A stretch of DNA of 64,000 nucleotides, from NCBI RefSeq assembly GCF_001187905.1, contig NZ_LGIS01000020.1:248001-312000 (forward strand), given 5' to 3'. Below the pieces are notes generated by a model that made no database searches, was not told the DNA's origin, and saw only the letters and a program-made list of their open reading frames with translations. The translations under genes were made by a program, and so were the position numbers. How positions within the stretch are numbered: position 1 is the first letter of the stretch; each line of letters opens with the position of its first letter. This DNA comes from Pantoea sp. RIT-PI-b. GTDB taxonomy: Bacteria; Pseudomonadota; Gammaproteobacteria; Enterobacterales; Enterobacteriaceae. Below are positions 1 to 11,061 of the stretch, piece after piece.

Positions 1-1
1 G

Positions 2-1252
2 TATCTGGCACAGGCTGGGCACGAGGTGACGGTCATCGATCGTCAACCCGCAGCGGCGCTGGAAACCAGCGCCGGTAATGCCGGACAGATCTCGCCGGGC
101 TACGCTGCGCCCTGGGCGGCGCCGGGCGTTCCGCTCAAAGCTGTCAAATGGATGTTTCAGCGTCACGCGCCGCTGGCGGTACGTTTGGACGGCAGCAAGT
201 TCCAGCTGGAATGGATGTGGAATATGTTGCGTAACTGCGACATGCAGCACTATCAAGAGAATAAAAGCCGCATGGTACGCATTGCGGAGTACAGCCGCGA
301 CTGCCTGAAAACGTTGCGTGCCAGCACCGGTATTGCTTACGAAGGTCGCCAGGGCGGAACGCTGCAACTTTTTCGTACTCAGCAGCAGTTTGCCAGTGCC
401 AGCAAAGATATTGCGGTGCTGCGTGATGCTGGCGTGCCTTATGAGCTACTCGAGGCACATCAATTGAAAAATGTCGAACCAGCATTAGCGGCGACCGCCC
501 ACAAGCTTACCGGCGGTTTACGCTTGCCCAACGATGAAACCGGCGATTGCCAGCTGTTCACCCAACGACTGGCAGAGATGGCGGCGGCGGCGGGCGTCAC
601 TTTCCGCTACAACACATCGGTCGACCAACTGCTGCGCGAGGGCAACCGCATTTACGGCGTGAAGTGTGGCGAGGAAGTGATTAAAGCCGATGCTTACGTA
701 GTGGCGTTTGGTTCCTATTCCACGGCGTTACTGAAAGATATCCTGGCGATCCCGGTGTACCCGCTGAAAGGCTATTCGTTAACCATTCCGATTAAAAATG
801 CTGATGCTGCACCGGTTTCCACCATCCTTGATGAAACCTACAAAGTGGCGGTGACGCGCTTTGACGATCGCATCCGCGTGGGCGGCATGGCAGAAATTGT
901 TGGTTTTAACACCAAACTGTTGCCGGCACGACGCGAAACGCTGGAGATGGTCGTCCGCGATCTTTATCCTGAAGGCGGATATGTCGAACAGGCCACGTTC
1001 TGGACCGGCTTGCGTCCGATGACGCCAGACGGTACGCCGATTGTGGGGCGCACGCCGCTCTCAAATCTCTATCTCAATACCGGTCACGGTACGCTGGGAT
1101 GGACGATGGCTTGTGGTTCCGGTCAGCTGTTGGCCGATTTAATTTCCGGTCAGAAACCGGCGATTGCCGCAGATGATTTGTCAGTGCTGCGCTACCTGCC
1201 GGGTTTTGAGCCACATGCGTCGCCACTGCGTAACGCCAACGCGGCGCGTTGA
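2..1252 (+). CDS. dadA: D-amino acid dehydrogenase DadA (5'-truncated by window edge)
   Basis: FAD-dependent membrane-associated dehydrogenase that oxidises D-alanine to pyruvate and ammonia, passing electrons to the respiratory chain; second step of alanine catabolism after DadX. The reading frame is open from base 2 ([14 protein letters not shown]...), matching E. coli DadA from about residue 18, so only the start and the GxGxxG nucleotide-binding loop lie outside the window. About 416 residues are visible; the whole protein should be near 433. The conserved C-terminal FAD-binding stretch [14 protein letters not shown] and the following [16 protein letters not shown] are present. dadX follows 21 bp downstream on the same strand, the usual dadAX operon; its promoter is outside the window. 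Family assignment is very secure. Confidence 0.97.
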   Translation, partial: YLAQAGHEVTVIDRQPAAALETSAGNAGQISPGYAAPWAAPGVPLKAVKWMFQRHAPLAVRLDGSKFQLEWMWNMLRNCDMQHYQENKSRMVRIAEYSRDCLKTLRASTGIAYEGRQGGTLQLFRTQQQFASASKDIAVLRDAGVPYELLEAHQLKNVEPALAATAHKLTGGLRLPNDETGDCQLFTQRLAEMAAAAGVTFRYNTSVDQLLREGNRIYGVKCGEEVIKADAYVVAFGSYSTALLKDILAIPVYPLKGYSLTIPIKNADAAPVSTILDETYKVAVTRFDDRIRVGGMAEIVGFNTKLLPARRETLEMVVRDLYPEGGYVEQATFWTGLRPMTPDGTPIVGRTPLSNLYLNTGHGTLGWTMACGSGQLLADLISGQKPAIAADDLSVLRYLPGFEPHASPLRNANAAR

Positions 1253-1273
1253 AACCTCAGGGAGAGTACAAGC

Positions 1274-2344
1274 ATGTCACGTCCAACCGGTGCCACCATC
1301 AGTCGCCAGGCACTGCGTCATAATCTGGCCATTGTGCGTCAGGCGGCTCCTCACTCGCACGTCTGGTCAGTGGTGAAAGCCAATGCGTATGGCCACGGCG
1401 TGGCCCGCGTGTGGCAAAGCCTCGCCGAAACTGATGGTTTTGCGCTGCTGAATATGGAAGAGGCGATTTTGCTGCGTGAGCAGGGATGGAAAAAACCAAT
1501 CTTGCTGCTGGAAGGCTTCTTCCATGCCGACGATTTGGTGCTGATCGATCGCTATCGTCTCACCACCAGCGTACACAGTAACTGGCAGATTCAGGCGCTC
1601 GCCAAGGCACATCTGTCGGCACCGATCGATGTCTACCTGAAAATCAACAGCGGCATGAATCGGTTAGGTTTTCGGCCTGAACTGGCGCAGGCGGCGTGGC
1701 AAAAACTGCGCGCATTGCCTAACGTCGGTGAAATGACGCTGATGGCGCACTTTGCCGATGCCGAAAACCCGCAAGGCATCATTGAGCCGATGAAGCGTGT
1801 TGAGCAGGCAGCGGAAGGGCTCGGTTGTCCACGCTCCTTGTCGAATTCTGCTGCCACGCTGTGGCATCCGCAAGCGCATTTTGACTGGGTGCGTCCTGGC
1901 ATCATCCTGTATGGCGCATCGCCGAGCGGTGACTGGCAGGATATCGCCAGCACCGGATTGCAGCCGGTGATGACACTCCACAGCGAGATCATTGGTGTAC
2001 AGCAATTGAATGCCGGTGATGGTGTCGGTTACGGCTATCGCTATCATGCTGGTGCAGCGCAGCGTATTGGTATTGTTGCCTGTGGTTACGCCGACGGCTA
2101 TCCACGTCATGCACCCACCGGAACGCCGGTCAGCGTTGATGGCGTGCGCACGCAAACGCTGGGCGCGATATCCATGGATATGATGATGATCGATCTGGAA
2201 CCATGCCCGCAGGCCGGAATTGGTTCGAAGGTTGAGCTATGGGGGAATCAGGTGAAGATTGATGAAGTGGCAAAAGCTGCCGGAACGGTGGGCTACGAGC
2301 TGATGTGCGCGCTTGCGCCACGCGTTCCGGTTGAGGTTATTTAA
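1274..2344 (+). CDS. dadX: Catabolic alanine racemase DadX
   Basis: PLP-dependent racemase interconverting L- and D-alanine; it feeds D-alanine to DadA and can supply D-alanine for peptidoglycan. The PLP lysine is in VVKANAYGHG (Lys35) and the catalytic tyrosine lies in the GVGYGYRY segment near residue 255. The 356-residue length is normal for the DadX/Alr family. The ATG is preceded by GGGAGAG. The position directly after dadA identifies it as the catabolic rather than the biosynthetic (alr) racemase. The last 8 bp overlap the end of the convergent efflux gene. Confidence 0.97.
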   Translation: MSRPTGATISRQALRHNLAIVRQAAPHSHVWSVVKANAYGHGVARVWQSLAETDGFALLNMEEAILLREQGWKKPILLLEGFFHADDLVLIDRYRLTTSVHSNWQIQALAKAHLSAPIDVYLKINSGMNRLGFRPELAQAAWQKLRALPNVGEMTLMAHFADAENPQGIIEPMKRVEQAAEGLGCPRSLSNSAATLWHPQAHFDWVRPGIILYGASPSGDWQDIASTGLQPVMTLHSEIIGVQQLNAGDGVGYGYRYHAGAAQRIGIVACGYADGYPRHAPTGTPVSVDGVRTQTLGAISMDMMMIDLEPCPQAGIGSKVELWGNQVKIDEVAKAAGTVGYELMCALAPRVPVEVI

Positions 2345-3530
2345 GCGCGGTCACGCTGCCGTGCATCTTCTTGCTGCAGCGCCAGGCGATCAGAGCCAGC
2401 GCTGCACCTGTCAACATCATCAACGCCAGCGATGATTTCTCTGCAACGGGCAGTGCCACGATTGCCATGCTGCCACCTGCGCCACACGCCATCTGAATAA
2501 AGCCTTGCAGGGCCGCGGCAACACCCGCTTGCTGCTGATAGGGCTCCAGCGCGTAGCTGGTGGCCGGCCCCACCGTGAACGCCAATCCTGCTACCGAAAC
2601 CGCTACCGGAATCATGTATAGCGCCCAATGGTTTTGCCATGCCGCGGGTAGCAGCGTGGTGCCCATCATCAGCAGAATCGCGCCAATCAGCATAGTGGCA
2701 AAACCCATTGCCAGGCAGAACGGACGTCCGGCTTTGCGAATCGTTTTATTCACGAAGGCGCTTACCAGCATGATCCAGAAGCCGTTGGCACCAAATGCGA
2801 AGGAGAACTGCAGCGGCGTGAGGCCACCTTCGGTCATCAGCACGTGCGGCGCTAACGAAACATACGTCAGCACCATGCCCAGCGCGCCCGCATTGGCAAA
2901 TGCGAAGGCGAGGAAGCGCGGTTCACGCGCGATCGCAGCATACTGCGCTAGCGGTAAACCTTTGACGCGCAGCGTGTCCGCAGGACGCGTTTCCGGCAGC
3001 CACAGCAGTACGATCAAACCGATAACCAGCGCATAACCGCACAGGAACCAGAACGGCATGCGCCAGCCGTAGGCTTCAGCCAGAATCCCGCCCAGTAGCG
3101 GTGCCAGCGCTGGCACGATATTCAGTGCGCCGTTGAGAAAGCCATAGGCGCGCGCGGCATCTTCGCCACTGAGGCGATCGCGCACGCCGCTGAATGCCAC
3201 CACCGCGGTGCAGCATACGGCACAGCCCTGAATGATACGTGCGAGGAAGAACACCGGCCAAAGCGTCGCAGTGGCAGCAATCGCGCTGCCGATGATATAG
3301 AGACCCAGGCCGATCAGCGCGATCGGTTTACGGCCAAAGTTATCCACTAACGGTCCGGTGACCAGCTGACCAATGCCCATCACTAACAAAAACAGCGGAA
3401 TGGTGATCTGGATAAGACTCACCGGGCTGTTCAGTCCATCGGCGATTTGCGGCAGAGTAGGGAGGTAAAGATCAATACCAAGCGGCGCCAGCAGCACCAG
3501 GCTTAGCAGAATTAAGGTGAATTTTTGCAT
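2337..3530 (-). CDS. Multidrug efflux MFS transporter, Bcr/CflA (DHA1) type
   Basis: Predicted inner-membrane drug/H+ antiporter of 397 residues with about 12 hydrophobic segments. The N-terminal segment LAPLGIDLYLPTLPQIA is characteristic of the Bcr/CflA/CmlA group, and the loop between segments 2 and 3 carries the MFS signature GPLVDNFGRKP. The substrate cannot be told from sequence; other members export bicyclomycin, chloramphenicol or other drugs. It is convergent with dadX and the two stop codons interlock (8 bp overlap). It has no partner genes and no adjacent regulator. In E. coli cvrA directly follows dadX, so this gene and the next two are an insertion relative to that order. Confidence 0.85.
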   Translation of the reverse strand: MQKFTLILLSLVLLAPLGIDLYLPTLPQIADGLNSPVSLIQITIPLFLLVMGIGQLVTGPLVDNFGRKPIALIGLGLYIIGSAIAATATLWPVFFLARIIQGCAVCCTAVVAFSGVRDRLSGEDAARAYGFLNGALNIVPALAPLLGGILAEAYGWRMPFWFLCGYALVIGLIVLLWLPETRPADTLRVKGLPLAQYAAIAREPRFLAFAFANAGALGMVLTYVSLAPHVLMTEGGLTPLQFSFAFGANGFWIMLVSAFVNKTIRKAGRPFCLAMGFATMLIGAILLMMGTTLLPAAWQNHWALYMIPVAVSVAGLAFTVGPATSYALEPYQQQAGVAAALQGFIQMACGAGGSMAIVALPVAEKSSLALMMLTGAALALIAWRCSKKMHGSVTALK

Positions 3531-3596
3531 TACGAACCGAACGACCTGTTAAACAAGCGGGAAGGGTAATGACTCTGCGGGGAAAAAGAAAGGGAT

Positions 3597-3632
3597 AAAA
3601 AAATGCGATGCCTGCCAACGTGCACAGGCACC
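3597..3632 (-). terminator. Rho-independent terminator of the wbaP-like gene
   Basis: Read on the minus strand, a GTGCCTG/CAGGCAT stem with a 10-nt loop (arms at 3625-3631 and 3608-3614) is followed by CGC and a run of seven T. It lies just after the stop codon at 3645. Confidence 0.7.
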
Positions 3633-3644
3633 GCGTCGAGGGTA

Positions 3645-5111
3645 TTAGTAAGCGCCGTCGCGACGTACCACGACACCTGCGGTTTTAAACAGAATGGCGA
3701 TGTCCGTCCACAGTGCCCAGTTCTTCACGTACCAGGAGTCGAAGTAAACGCGCGTATCGTAGTCGATGTCGTTACGGCCGCTAACCTGCCACAGACCGGT
3801 CATGCCCGGCTTGGCCATCAGGTAGTAATCAACATCGCCGGCATAGCGCTCCAGTTCCGCTTCAATCACCGGACGTGGACCTACCAGGCTCATTTCGCCG
3901 CGAATCACGTTCCACAGCTGTGGCAACTCATCAAGGCTGGTTTTACGCAGGAAGTTACCAATTTTGGTGACGCGCGGGTCGTTTTTCAGTTTGAAATCAC
4001 GATCCCACTCGGCACGTGCCTCCTCGCTGGTCGCCAGCAGGTTTTGCAGCACTTCCTGCGAGTTGGTGACCATTGAGCGGAACTTCAGGCACTTGAACTT
4101 CACGCCATCTTGTCCCACGCGTTCATGGCCATAAATCGCATTGCCACCATCGCGTTTCACCATCGCACACAGTAGACCAAACACCGGTCCAAGGAACAGC
4201 AGCAGTAGCGAGGCCACCACGATGTCGAAAGTACGTTTCAGGAAGCGGGAAGAGCGTTTCGCCAGGTTATTGCTCACGCGCAAGATCATCACTTCATGAC
4301 TGAAGATAAATGACATGTCGGTGCCATACAGCGGCACACCACGCAGCGTAGGGATCACGGAAATCGAACGGCACTTCATTTTGGACAGGAACTTCAGCCA
4401 TTTATCGCGCACCACTTGCTGCTCAAACTCGGTGGCGACGATAAATTGCGTGTTGTCACGGTCCATGGTCTGCCAGTTAATATCTTTCCAGGTAATTACC
4501 GGCACGCCGTTCACTTTTTCATGCTGTTGGTCATCATCCAGCGAGATAAAGGCCTGCACGTTATAACCCAGGATCTCTTCACTTTGCAGCGCCGCATAAG
4601 CTTCCATCGCATTTTTGCCGGAACCAATAATGATGGTTTCCTTCTGCCATTGGCCCGCGCGGTTAATTGCGCGTTTCACTACCGCGCGCATCAGCGGCAG
4701 CAGCAGCAGGGCGTAGGTCCAGCTAAATACCCAAACCATGCGCGAGAAGTCCCATTTCGAGAAGGCAATCAGCGCCAGATCGAGCAGAGAGAAGACGAAC
4801 AGCGTCTTGATGACTTCTTTCAATTCAAACCAAAACGGCTTGCGGTAAGTGTAGTGACGCATGCGTACCCAGAACCAGGCGGTACAAAGCACCGAAAGGC
4901 CTAATTGGGCAATAAACCGGTATTCAATCTGCTGTGGCGGAATAAAGGTATCCAGTTCGCCCCAAATACCTTGAACGGTAGCGGCAGATAAAAACAATGC
5001 CAGATTTAACGCAATTAAATCCGATAAGCTAAGTGCGACTTTTGCGATGAGATTTTTGCGCAGTCCGCTCCACGAGCGGGTTGCGCTATTCATTATCAAA
5101 GTACTTGCCAT
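3645..5111 (-). CDS. wbaP: Undecaprenyl-phosphate hexose-1-phosphate transferase, WbaP/AmsG/WceG type
   Basis: Polyisoprenyl-phosphate hexose-1-phosphate transferase that starts assembly of an exopolysaccharide or O-antigen unit by loading a sugar phosphate (galactose-P in WbaP/AmsG) on undecaprenyl phosphate. The 488 residues show the full WbaP architecture: an N-terminal membrane domain (hydrophobic segments within about residues 20-150), a central soluble region, a re-entrant helix near 290-310, and the catalytic C-terminal domain with KCLKFRSM, DPRVTKIGNFLRKTSLDELP, SLVGPRPV and KPGMTGLWQVSGRND, ending in RRDGAY. In Erwinia amylovora and Pantoea stewartii homologues initiate amylovoran/stewartan. 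Here it stands alone, away from any glycosyltransferase cluster. WbaP versus WcaJ (glucose) specificity is an inference from overall similarity. Confidence 0.88.
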   Translation of the reverse strand: MASTLIMNSATRSWSGLRKNLIAKVALSLSDLIALNLALFLSAATVQGIWGELDTFIPPQQIEYRFIAQLGLSVLCTAWFWVRMRHYTYRKPFWFELKEVIKTLFVFSLLDLALIAFSKWDFSRMVWVFSWTYALLLLPLMRAVVKRAINRAGQWQKETIIIGSGKNAMEAYAALQSEEILGYNVQAFISLDDDQQHEKVNGVPVITWKDINWQTMDRDNTQFIVATEFEQQVVRDKWLKFLSKMKCRSISVIPTLRGVPLYGTDMSFIFSHEVMILRVSNNLAKRSSRFLKRTFDIVVASLLLLFLGPVFGLLCAMVKRDGGNAIYGHERVGQDGVKFKCLKFRSMVTNSQEVLQNLLATSEEARAEWDRDFKLKNDPRVTKIGNFLRKTSLDELPQLWNVIRGEMSLVGPRPVIEAELERYAGDVDYYLMAKPGMTGLWQVSGRNDIDYDTRVYFDSWYVKNWALWTDIAILFKTAGVVVRRDGAY

Positions 5112-5263
5112 AAAACCTGCTCTCTTTTCTTAAGTAAAAGATGGCCTGACCAGAATCAAGTACGCGCTCAGGAGTGGTCCGCTGAAAAGCAGAAAAAATA
5201 ATATTTTCAGCGAGATATAAGTCAGTGCTGCCATAAGCGCTGCAAGGAAAGGACCGTTTGAGA

Positions 5264-5279
5264 CGTGATGCACGTCACG
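5264..5279. promoter_or_regulatory. CRP-like site upstream of wbaP
   Basis: CGTGATGCACGTCACG is GTGA-N6-TCAC flanked by C/G, two mismatches from the CRP core TGTGA-N6-TCACA. It sits about 150-170 bp before the transferase start. That the site is functional is inference. Confidence 0.35.
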
Positions 5280-5456
5280 AAAAGCTGCAGCAACGTTTAA
5301 GAGTATGCAGGAGTTATTTGACAGAGTTAATATGGAAATAGTCTGAAAAGGAAATAAATGACTAAAGAAATAATTGGATAATTATTTGAAATGTAAGGTT
5401 AAAAGTAAAATAAACTGCAATATGACGCTTCATTTTAAGACAACTTTTCGGAATGA

Positions 5457-5477
5457 CCGCCATTGGCTCAATGGCGG
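5457..5477. terminator. Hairpin after the small unknown gene
   Basis: CCGCCATTG-GCT-CAATGGCGG forms a perfect 9-bp stem 11 bp beyond the stop of the leftward unknown gene. There is no T-run on the minus strand, so it may stabilise the mRNA 3' end rather than terminate. Confidence 0.4.
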
Positions 5478-5487
5478 TGAGAAACAA

Positions 5488-5721
5488 TCAGGCAGGTTTT
5501 TTTAGGACCCACAGGTCCTGCTGTTTGTCATAATGTCCGATTTGCAGATCGACCGCCTCGCCATCAATCCACGCCGGTACACTGGTTTCCACATCCCAGC
5601 CGTCGAGTTGGTCACTCAGGCCGGGATTGGTGTGGCAGGGAATACTCACAGTATCGACATTGTCAGTATTGAACTTTGCATCAACAATTTCATAACGACC
5701 AATCTTCACCACGTGTCCCAT
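5488..5721 (-). CDS. Small protein of unknown function (77 aa)
   Basis: I do not recognise this family. The start at 5721 (MGHVVKIGRYEIV...) is chosen because GGGAGA lies 5 nt upstream; a longer frame to 5769 lacks such a site. The 77-residue product is soluble and acidic, with no signal peptide or membrane segment, a single cysteine (Cys29) in VSIPCHTNPG, three tryptophans and a compact DGWDVETSVPAWIDGEAVDL core that looks like a small beta-rich fold. It lies 77 bp after cvrA on the same strand and could be co-transcribed with it. Codon use resembles the neighbours, so it is probably a real gene. Confidence 0.7.
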   Translation of the reverse strand: MGHVVKIGRYEIVDAKFNTDNVDTVSIPCHTNPGLSDQLDGWDVETSVPAWIDGEAVDLQIGHYDKQQDLWVLKKPA

Positions 5722-5798
5722 AACATTCTCCCGTATTTGCTGGGCTGAGTAGTGAGCATAGTCGTTCACACGCCTTTTACGAGCGTTAAAGACTCGGA

Positions 5799-7532
5799 TT
5801 ATTCCTTGTCTTCACTCACGCGCACGCCAATTTTGACGATTTGATTGTCCTCTTTTTCGGCTACTGTCCAGGTGAGTTGATTCCATTCCACCTGATCGCC
5901 GACCACCGGCGTGCTGCCTAACAGGCTCATCACTAGCTGACCCAGCGATTGCTGATCGTTGGTCTGCTCATCCAGTTCCAGCCCGTAAATTTGGGCGACA
6001 TCGCGCAGGCGCGCCTCGGCATCAAGAATAAAGTCGCCGAAGAAGCGCTGATCAAGCGATACCGGAGGCGACTGGCTGAACATCTTGCCTAACGCCGGCA
6101 AATCGCGCTCGCGGCCAATAACGCACAGTACATCGCCCTCTTTAAGACGCGTATTGCCGTTCGGGTGCATCAACGCGTTATCGCGGAACAGCGCGGCGAT
6201 GCGGGTTTCACGCGGCATCTGTAAATCGCGCAGCGCGGCGCCGACGCACCACTTATCGGCGCTCAGTTGATAGATGAACTGCTCCCACGGATTTTCCGGA
6301 TGGATATCCAGCCCAACGCGACTGATTGGCGAGGCGGTCGGCGGCACCACCACTTTGGCGCGTTTGGCGGCATAACCGAGCGAGGTGCCCTGCAGCATTA
6401 GCGAGACCAGTACCACAAAGAACGCGATATTAAAGTAGAGCTTGGCGTTTTCCAGCCCAGCCATCATCGGGAAAACGGCGAGGATGATCGGCACCGCGCC
6501 ACGCAGGCCGACCCAACTAATAAAGATGCGTTCGCGCCCGGTGAAGCCTTTAAAAGGTAACAGGCCAACGAGGATGGAAAGCGGGCGAGCCACCAAAATC
6601 AACCATAGTGACAGAATCATCGCTGGCACCGCGATGTGCCAAAGATCGGACGGCGTTACCAGCAACCCCAATACGATGAACATGCCGATTTGGCTCAGCC
6701 ATGCCATGCCGTCAAAGGTTTGCAGGATGCCGTGGCGGTTACGAATGGGGCTATTACCCAACAGGAAACCGCAGAGATAGACCGCCAGGATGCCGCTGCC
6801 TTCCATTACTGTGGTGAGGGCAAATACGATGATGCCGCCGCTTACTGCCAGCAGCGGATACAAACCCTGCGCAAGGTTAATGCGGTTAATCAGCTGCTGT
6901 AGCGCCCAGCCGCCGCCGAGGCCTAACACAATGCCCAGACCAAACTGCTGAACCAGATGAACCACGAACATCCAGCTTAATCCAGACTGGCCTTGCTGAA
7001 TCATGTCGATCAGCGTGATGGTAAGAAACACCGCCATGGGATCGTTACTGCCGGATTCGATCTCCAGCGTTGAGCTAACACGTTCATTCAGGCCTTTATC
7101 GCCCAGCAGTGAAAACACCGCCGCGGCATCGGTGGAACCGATAATCGCGCCAATCAGAAAGCCCTGCATCAGGTCGAGTTTGAATAACCAGGCTGCGGCG
7201 ACGCCGGTTAATCCGGCGGTGATCATTACGCCGACTGTCGCCAGCGATAGCGCTGGACCGAGGGCCACTTTCAGTGAGGACGCTTTAGTCCGCATGCCGC
7301 CATCCAGCAGGATAATGGCTAACGCGAGGTTAGAGACCAGATAGGCAACCGGATAGTTATCGAACGCGATGCCGCCAATGCCGTCAATGCCGGCCAACAT
7401 GCCGAGAGCAAGGAAGATCACCAGAATAGGAATGCCAAGGCGGGATGAAAAGGAACTGAGCAAAATACTTGCTGCTACCAGCACGGACCCAATAATGAAC
7501 AAACTGTAAATCATGCTGGCATTCAACGGCAT
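5799..7532 (-). CDS. cvrA: K+/H+ antiporter CvrA (NhaP2 type, CPA1 family)
   Basis: Inner-membrane potassium/proton antiporter of 577 residues. An N-terminal exchanger domain with about 12-13 hydrophobic segments (residues ~1-390) includes the transport motif [11 protein letters not shown]. It is followed by a cytoplasmic RCK_C/TrkA-C-like domain (about 400-485, with [19 protein letters not shown]) and a C-terminal CorC/HlyC-like domain (about 490-577). Length and domain order match E. coli CvrA (YcgO/NhaP2), linked to cell-volume control at low osmolarity. In E. coli it is next to dadX; here three genes separate them. The stretch at 7533-7757 holds its promoter region and the yeaGH terminator. 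Confidence 0.95.
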   Translation of the reverse strand: MPLNASMIYSLFIIGSVLVAASILLSSFSSRLGIPILVIFLALGMLAGIDGIGGIAFDNYPVAYLVSNLALAIILLDGGMRTKASSLKVALGPALSLATVGVMITAGLTGVAAAWLFKLDLMQGFLIGAIIGSTDAAAVFSLLGDKGLNERVSSTLEIESGSNDPMAVFLTITLIDMIQQGQSGLSWMFVVHLVQQFGLGIVLGLGGGWALQQLINRINLAQGLYPLLAVSGGIIVFALTTVMEGSGILAVYLCGFLLGNSPIRNRHGILQTFDGMAWLSQIGMFIVLGLLVTPSDLWHIAVPAMILSLWLILVARPLSILVGLLPFKGFTGRERIFISWVGLRGAVPIILAVFPMMAGLENAKLYFNIAFFVVLVSLMLQGTSLGYAAKRAKVVVPPTASPISRVGLDIHPENPWEQFIYQLSADKWCVGAALRDLQMPRETRIAALFRDNALMHPNGNTRLKEGDVLCVIGRERDLPALGKMFSQSPPVSLDQRFFGDFILDAEARLRDVAQIYGLELDEQTNDQQSLGQLVMSLLGSTPVVGDQVEWNQLTWTVAEKEDNQIVKIGVRVSEDKE

Positions 7533-7724
7533 TCTCCTGCGGCGGGAACAAAAAAGACAAACTGCGGGGGATTCACACAGACAAGGTGAAAAGATAATGC
7601 CTTATCAATAGCTTGTCAGCGCTTAATTGCACATTTTTTCATTCTGTGGGGCCGTATCCCATATAAGGCTACATTTGTATGAAAATTCAACAGGAATTGG
7701 CAAGGATTGAGGTTTGCTGCTGAT

Positions 7725-7752
7725 AAGAAAAAGCCGGTCAGTGACCGGCTTA
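7725..7752 (-). terminator. Terminator of the yeaG-yeaH operon
   Basis: On the minus strand AAGCCGGTCACTGACCGGCTT (7731-7751, near-perfect palindrome) is followed by TTTCTTATC, 6 bp past the yeaH stop. Confidence 0.75.
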
Positions 7753-7757
7753 TACAT

Positions 7758-9062
<1,305 letters not shown>

Positions 9063-9126
9063 TTAGGCCGGGATCACCCGGCCTCCTGTTGCAGCACTCA
9101 AGCGCTGCGTCGCTTACAGGTAACGA

Positions 9127-11061
9127 TTATGACGACTTACGCACGCGCAGATACCACTCACACAGCAGGCGTACTTGCTTGCGGGTATAGCCTTTTTCCA
9201 TCATGCGATCGACAAAATCGTCGTGTTTTTTCTGCTCGTCCGTTGAGGTTTTGGTATTGAACGAAATGACTGGCAGCAACTCTTCGGTGTTGGAGAACAT
9301 TTTCTTCTCGATGACCGTGCGCAGTTTTTCGTAGCTGGTCCAGTTCGGGTTGCGACCACTATTTTGCGCACGGGCACGCAGCACAAAGTTCACAATCTCG
9401 TTGCGGAAATCTTTCGGGTTACTGATCCCGGCAGGTTTCTCGATCTTTTCCAGTTCGGCGTTCAGCGATTCACGGTCAAACAGCTGTCCGGTATCGGGAT
9501 CGCGATATTCCTGATCCTGAATCCAGAAATCGGCATAGGTGACGTAGCGATCAAAGATGTTCTGCCCGTATTCAGAGTAAGACTCCAGATACGCGGTTTG
9601 AATCTCTTTACCGATGAACTCTGCGTATTTCGGAATCAGATAGCCTTTCAGATGCTCCAGATACTTCTCGGCTTGATCCTGTGGGAACTGCTCACGTTCG
9701 ATTTGCTGCTCCAGCACGTAAAACAGATGTACCGGGTTGGCCGCCACTTCAGCATGATCAAAGTTAAACACGCGCGACAGAATTTTGAAGGCGAAGCGAG
9801 TGGAGAGGCCGTTCATGCCTTCATCAACGCCGGCGTAATCGTGATACTCCTGCCAGGATTTCGCTTTTGGATCGGTATCTTTCAGGCTTTCACCATCATA
9901 GACGCGCATTTTCGAGTAAATGCTGGAGTTTTCTGGCTCTTTAAGGCGTGACAGAATGGAGAACCTGGCCAATGTTTCCAACGTACCCGGTGCACATGGC
10001 GCGGTGGTCAACTCACTGTGATCCAACAGTTTGTTGTAAATCTTGATCTCTTCGGAAACGCGTAAGCAATAAGGCACTTTGACGATGTAGACACGGTCAA
10101 GGAACGCCTCATTATTCTTGTTGTTCCGGAAGGTGACCCATTCTGATTCATTGGAGTGCGCCAGAATGATACCGTTAAACGGCAGGGCAGAGATGCCTTC
10201 GGTACCGTTGTAGTTACCTTCTTGTGTCGCGGTCAACAGGGGATGAAGCACTTTAATAGGTGCTTTGAACATCTCAACGAACTCCATCACACCCTGGTTA
10301 GCGCGGCACAATGCACCGGAGTAGCCATAAGCATCAGGATCGTTTTGCGCATGGTTTTCCAGTTTACGGATATCCACTTTACCGACCAGCGCGGAGATAT
10401 CCTGGTTGTTCTCATCACCTGGTTCAGTTTTGGCAATGGCAACCTGTTCAAGAATCGATGGCCACACTTTAACGACTTTGAAGCGGGTAATATCGCCGCC
10501 AAACTCATGCAGGCGTTTTGCTGCCCACGGCGACATGATGGTGCCGAGATAACGCCGCGGCACGCCATACTCTTTTTCCAGAATATTGGCATCTTCCTGC
10601 GGGTTAAACAGGCAGAGTGGATGATCGTTTACCGGGCTGCGCTCGCCGTCGGCGCTCAGCACATAAATAGGAACGCGCTGCATCAGTGCTTTCAGGCGTT
10701 CAGCCAGCGAAGATTTACCGCCGCCCACTGGACCCAGTAAATAAAGAATTTGTTTCTTCTCTTCTAAACCCTGCGCGGCATGTTTCAGGTAAGAGACGAT
10801 TTGCTCAATCGCCTCCTCCATACCGTAAAACTCTTCAAAGGCAGGGTAGCGTCCCATGACGCGGTTGGAGAAAATTCTGGAAAGGCGTGGCTCTTGCGCA
10901 GTGTCAACCATCACCGGCTCACCGATGGCCATTAATAGTCGCTCGGCAGCGTTGGCGTATGCACTGCGATCCTGTTTACAGATGGCGAGGAATTCCTGCA
11001 ATGTGAACTCTTCGTCCTTGGCAGCTTCATAACGCTGACGATAGTGATCGAATATATTCAT
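9127..11061 (-). CDS. yeaG: PrkA-family serine protein kinase YeaG
   Basis: Cytoplasmic PrkA-type serine protein kinase of 644 residues. An AAA-like P-loop domain carries the Walker A motif GPVGGGKSS near residue 112, and a C-terminal kinase-like region follows. E. coli YeaG acts in adaptation to sustained nitrogen starvation and stationary phase. It is the first gene of yeaG-yeaH. A consensus sigma-54 promoter sits 90 bp upstream (11151-11166), agreeing with the known Ntr/RpoN membership of this operon in E. coli. The first residues MNIFDHYRQRYEAAKDEEFTLQEFL match the family start. Confidence 0.96.
   Translation of the reverse strand: MNIFDHYRQRYEAAKDEEFTLQEFLAICKQDRSAYANAAERLLMAIGEPVMVDTAQEPRLSRIFSNRVMGRYPAFEEFYGMEEAIEQIVSYLKHAAQGLEEKKQILYLLGPVGGGKSSLAERLKALMQRVPIYVLSADGERSPVNDHPLCLFNPQEDANILEKEYGVPRRYLGTIMSPWAAKRLHEFGGDITRFKVVKVWPSILEQVAIAKTEPGDENNQDISALVGKVDIRKLENHAQNDPDAYGYSGALCRANQGVMEFVEMFKAPIKVLHPLLTATQEGNYNGTEGISALPFNGIILAHSNESEWVTFRNNKNNEAFLDRVYIVKVPYCLRVSEEIKIYNKLLDHSELTTAPCAPGTLETLARFSILSRLKEPENSSIYSKMRVYDGESLKDTDPKAKSWQEYHDYAGVDEGMNGLSTRFAFKILSRVFNFDHAEVAANPVHLFYVLEQQIEREQFPQDQAEKYLEHLKGYLIPKYAEFIGKEIQTAYLESYSEYGQNIFDRYVTYADFWIQDQEYRDPDTGQLFDRESLNAELEKIEKPAGISNPKDFRNEIVNFVLRARAQNSGRNPNWTSYEKLRTVIEKKMFSNTEELLPVISFNTKTSTDEQKKHDDFVDRMMEKGYTRKQVRLLCEWYLRVRKSS

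Larger units (their letters stand above)
5112..5487. other. Intergenic region upstream of wbaP-like gene
   Basis: This 376-bp gap holds the upstream region of the transferase gene (leftward). It contains inverted repeats at about 5180-5210 (GCTGAAAA...TTTTCAGC), a CRP-like palindrome at 5264-5279, a weak RcsAB-like motif at 5299-5312, and a 9-bp hairpin at 5457-5477 next to the end of the small unknown gene. I see no additional coding sequence. Confidence 0.5.
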
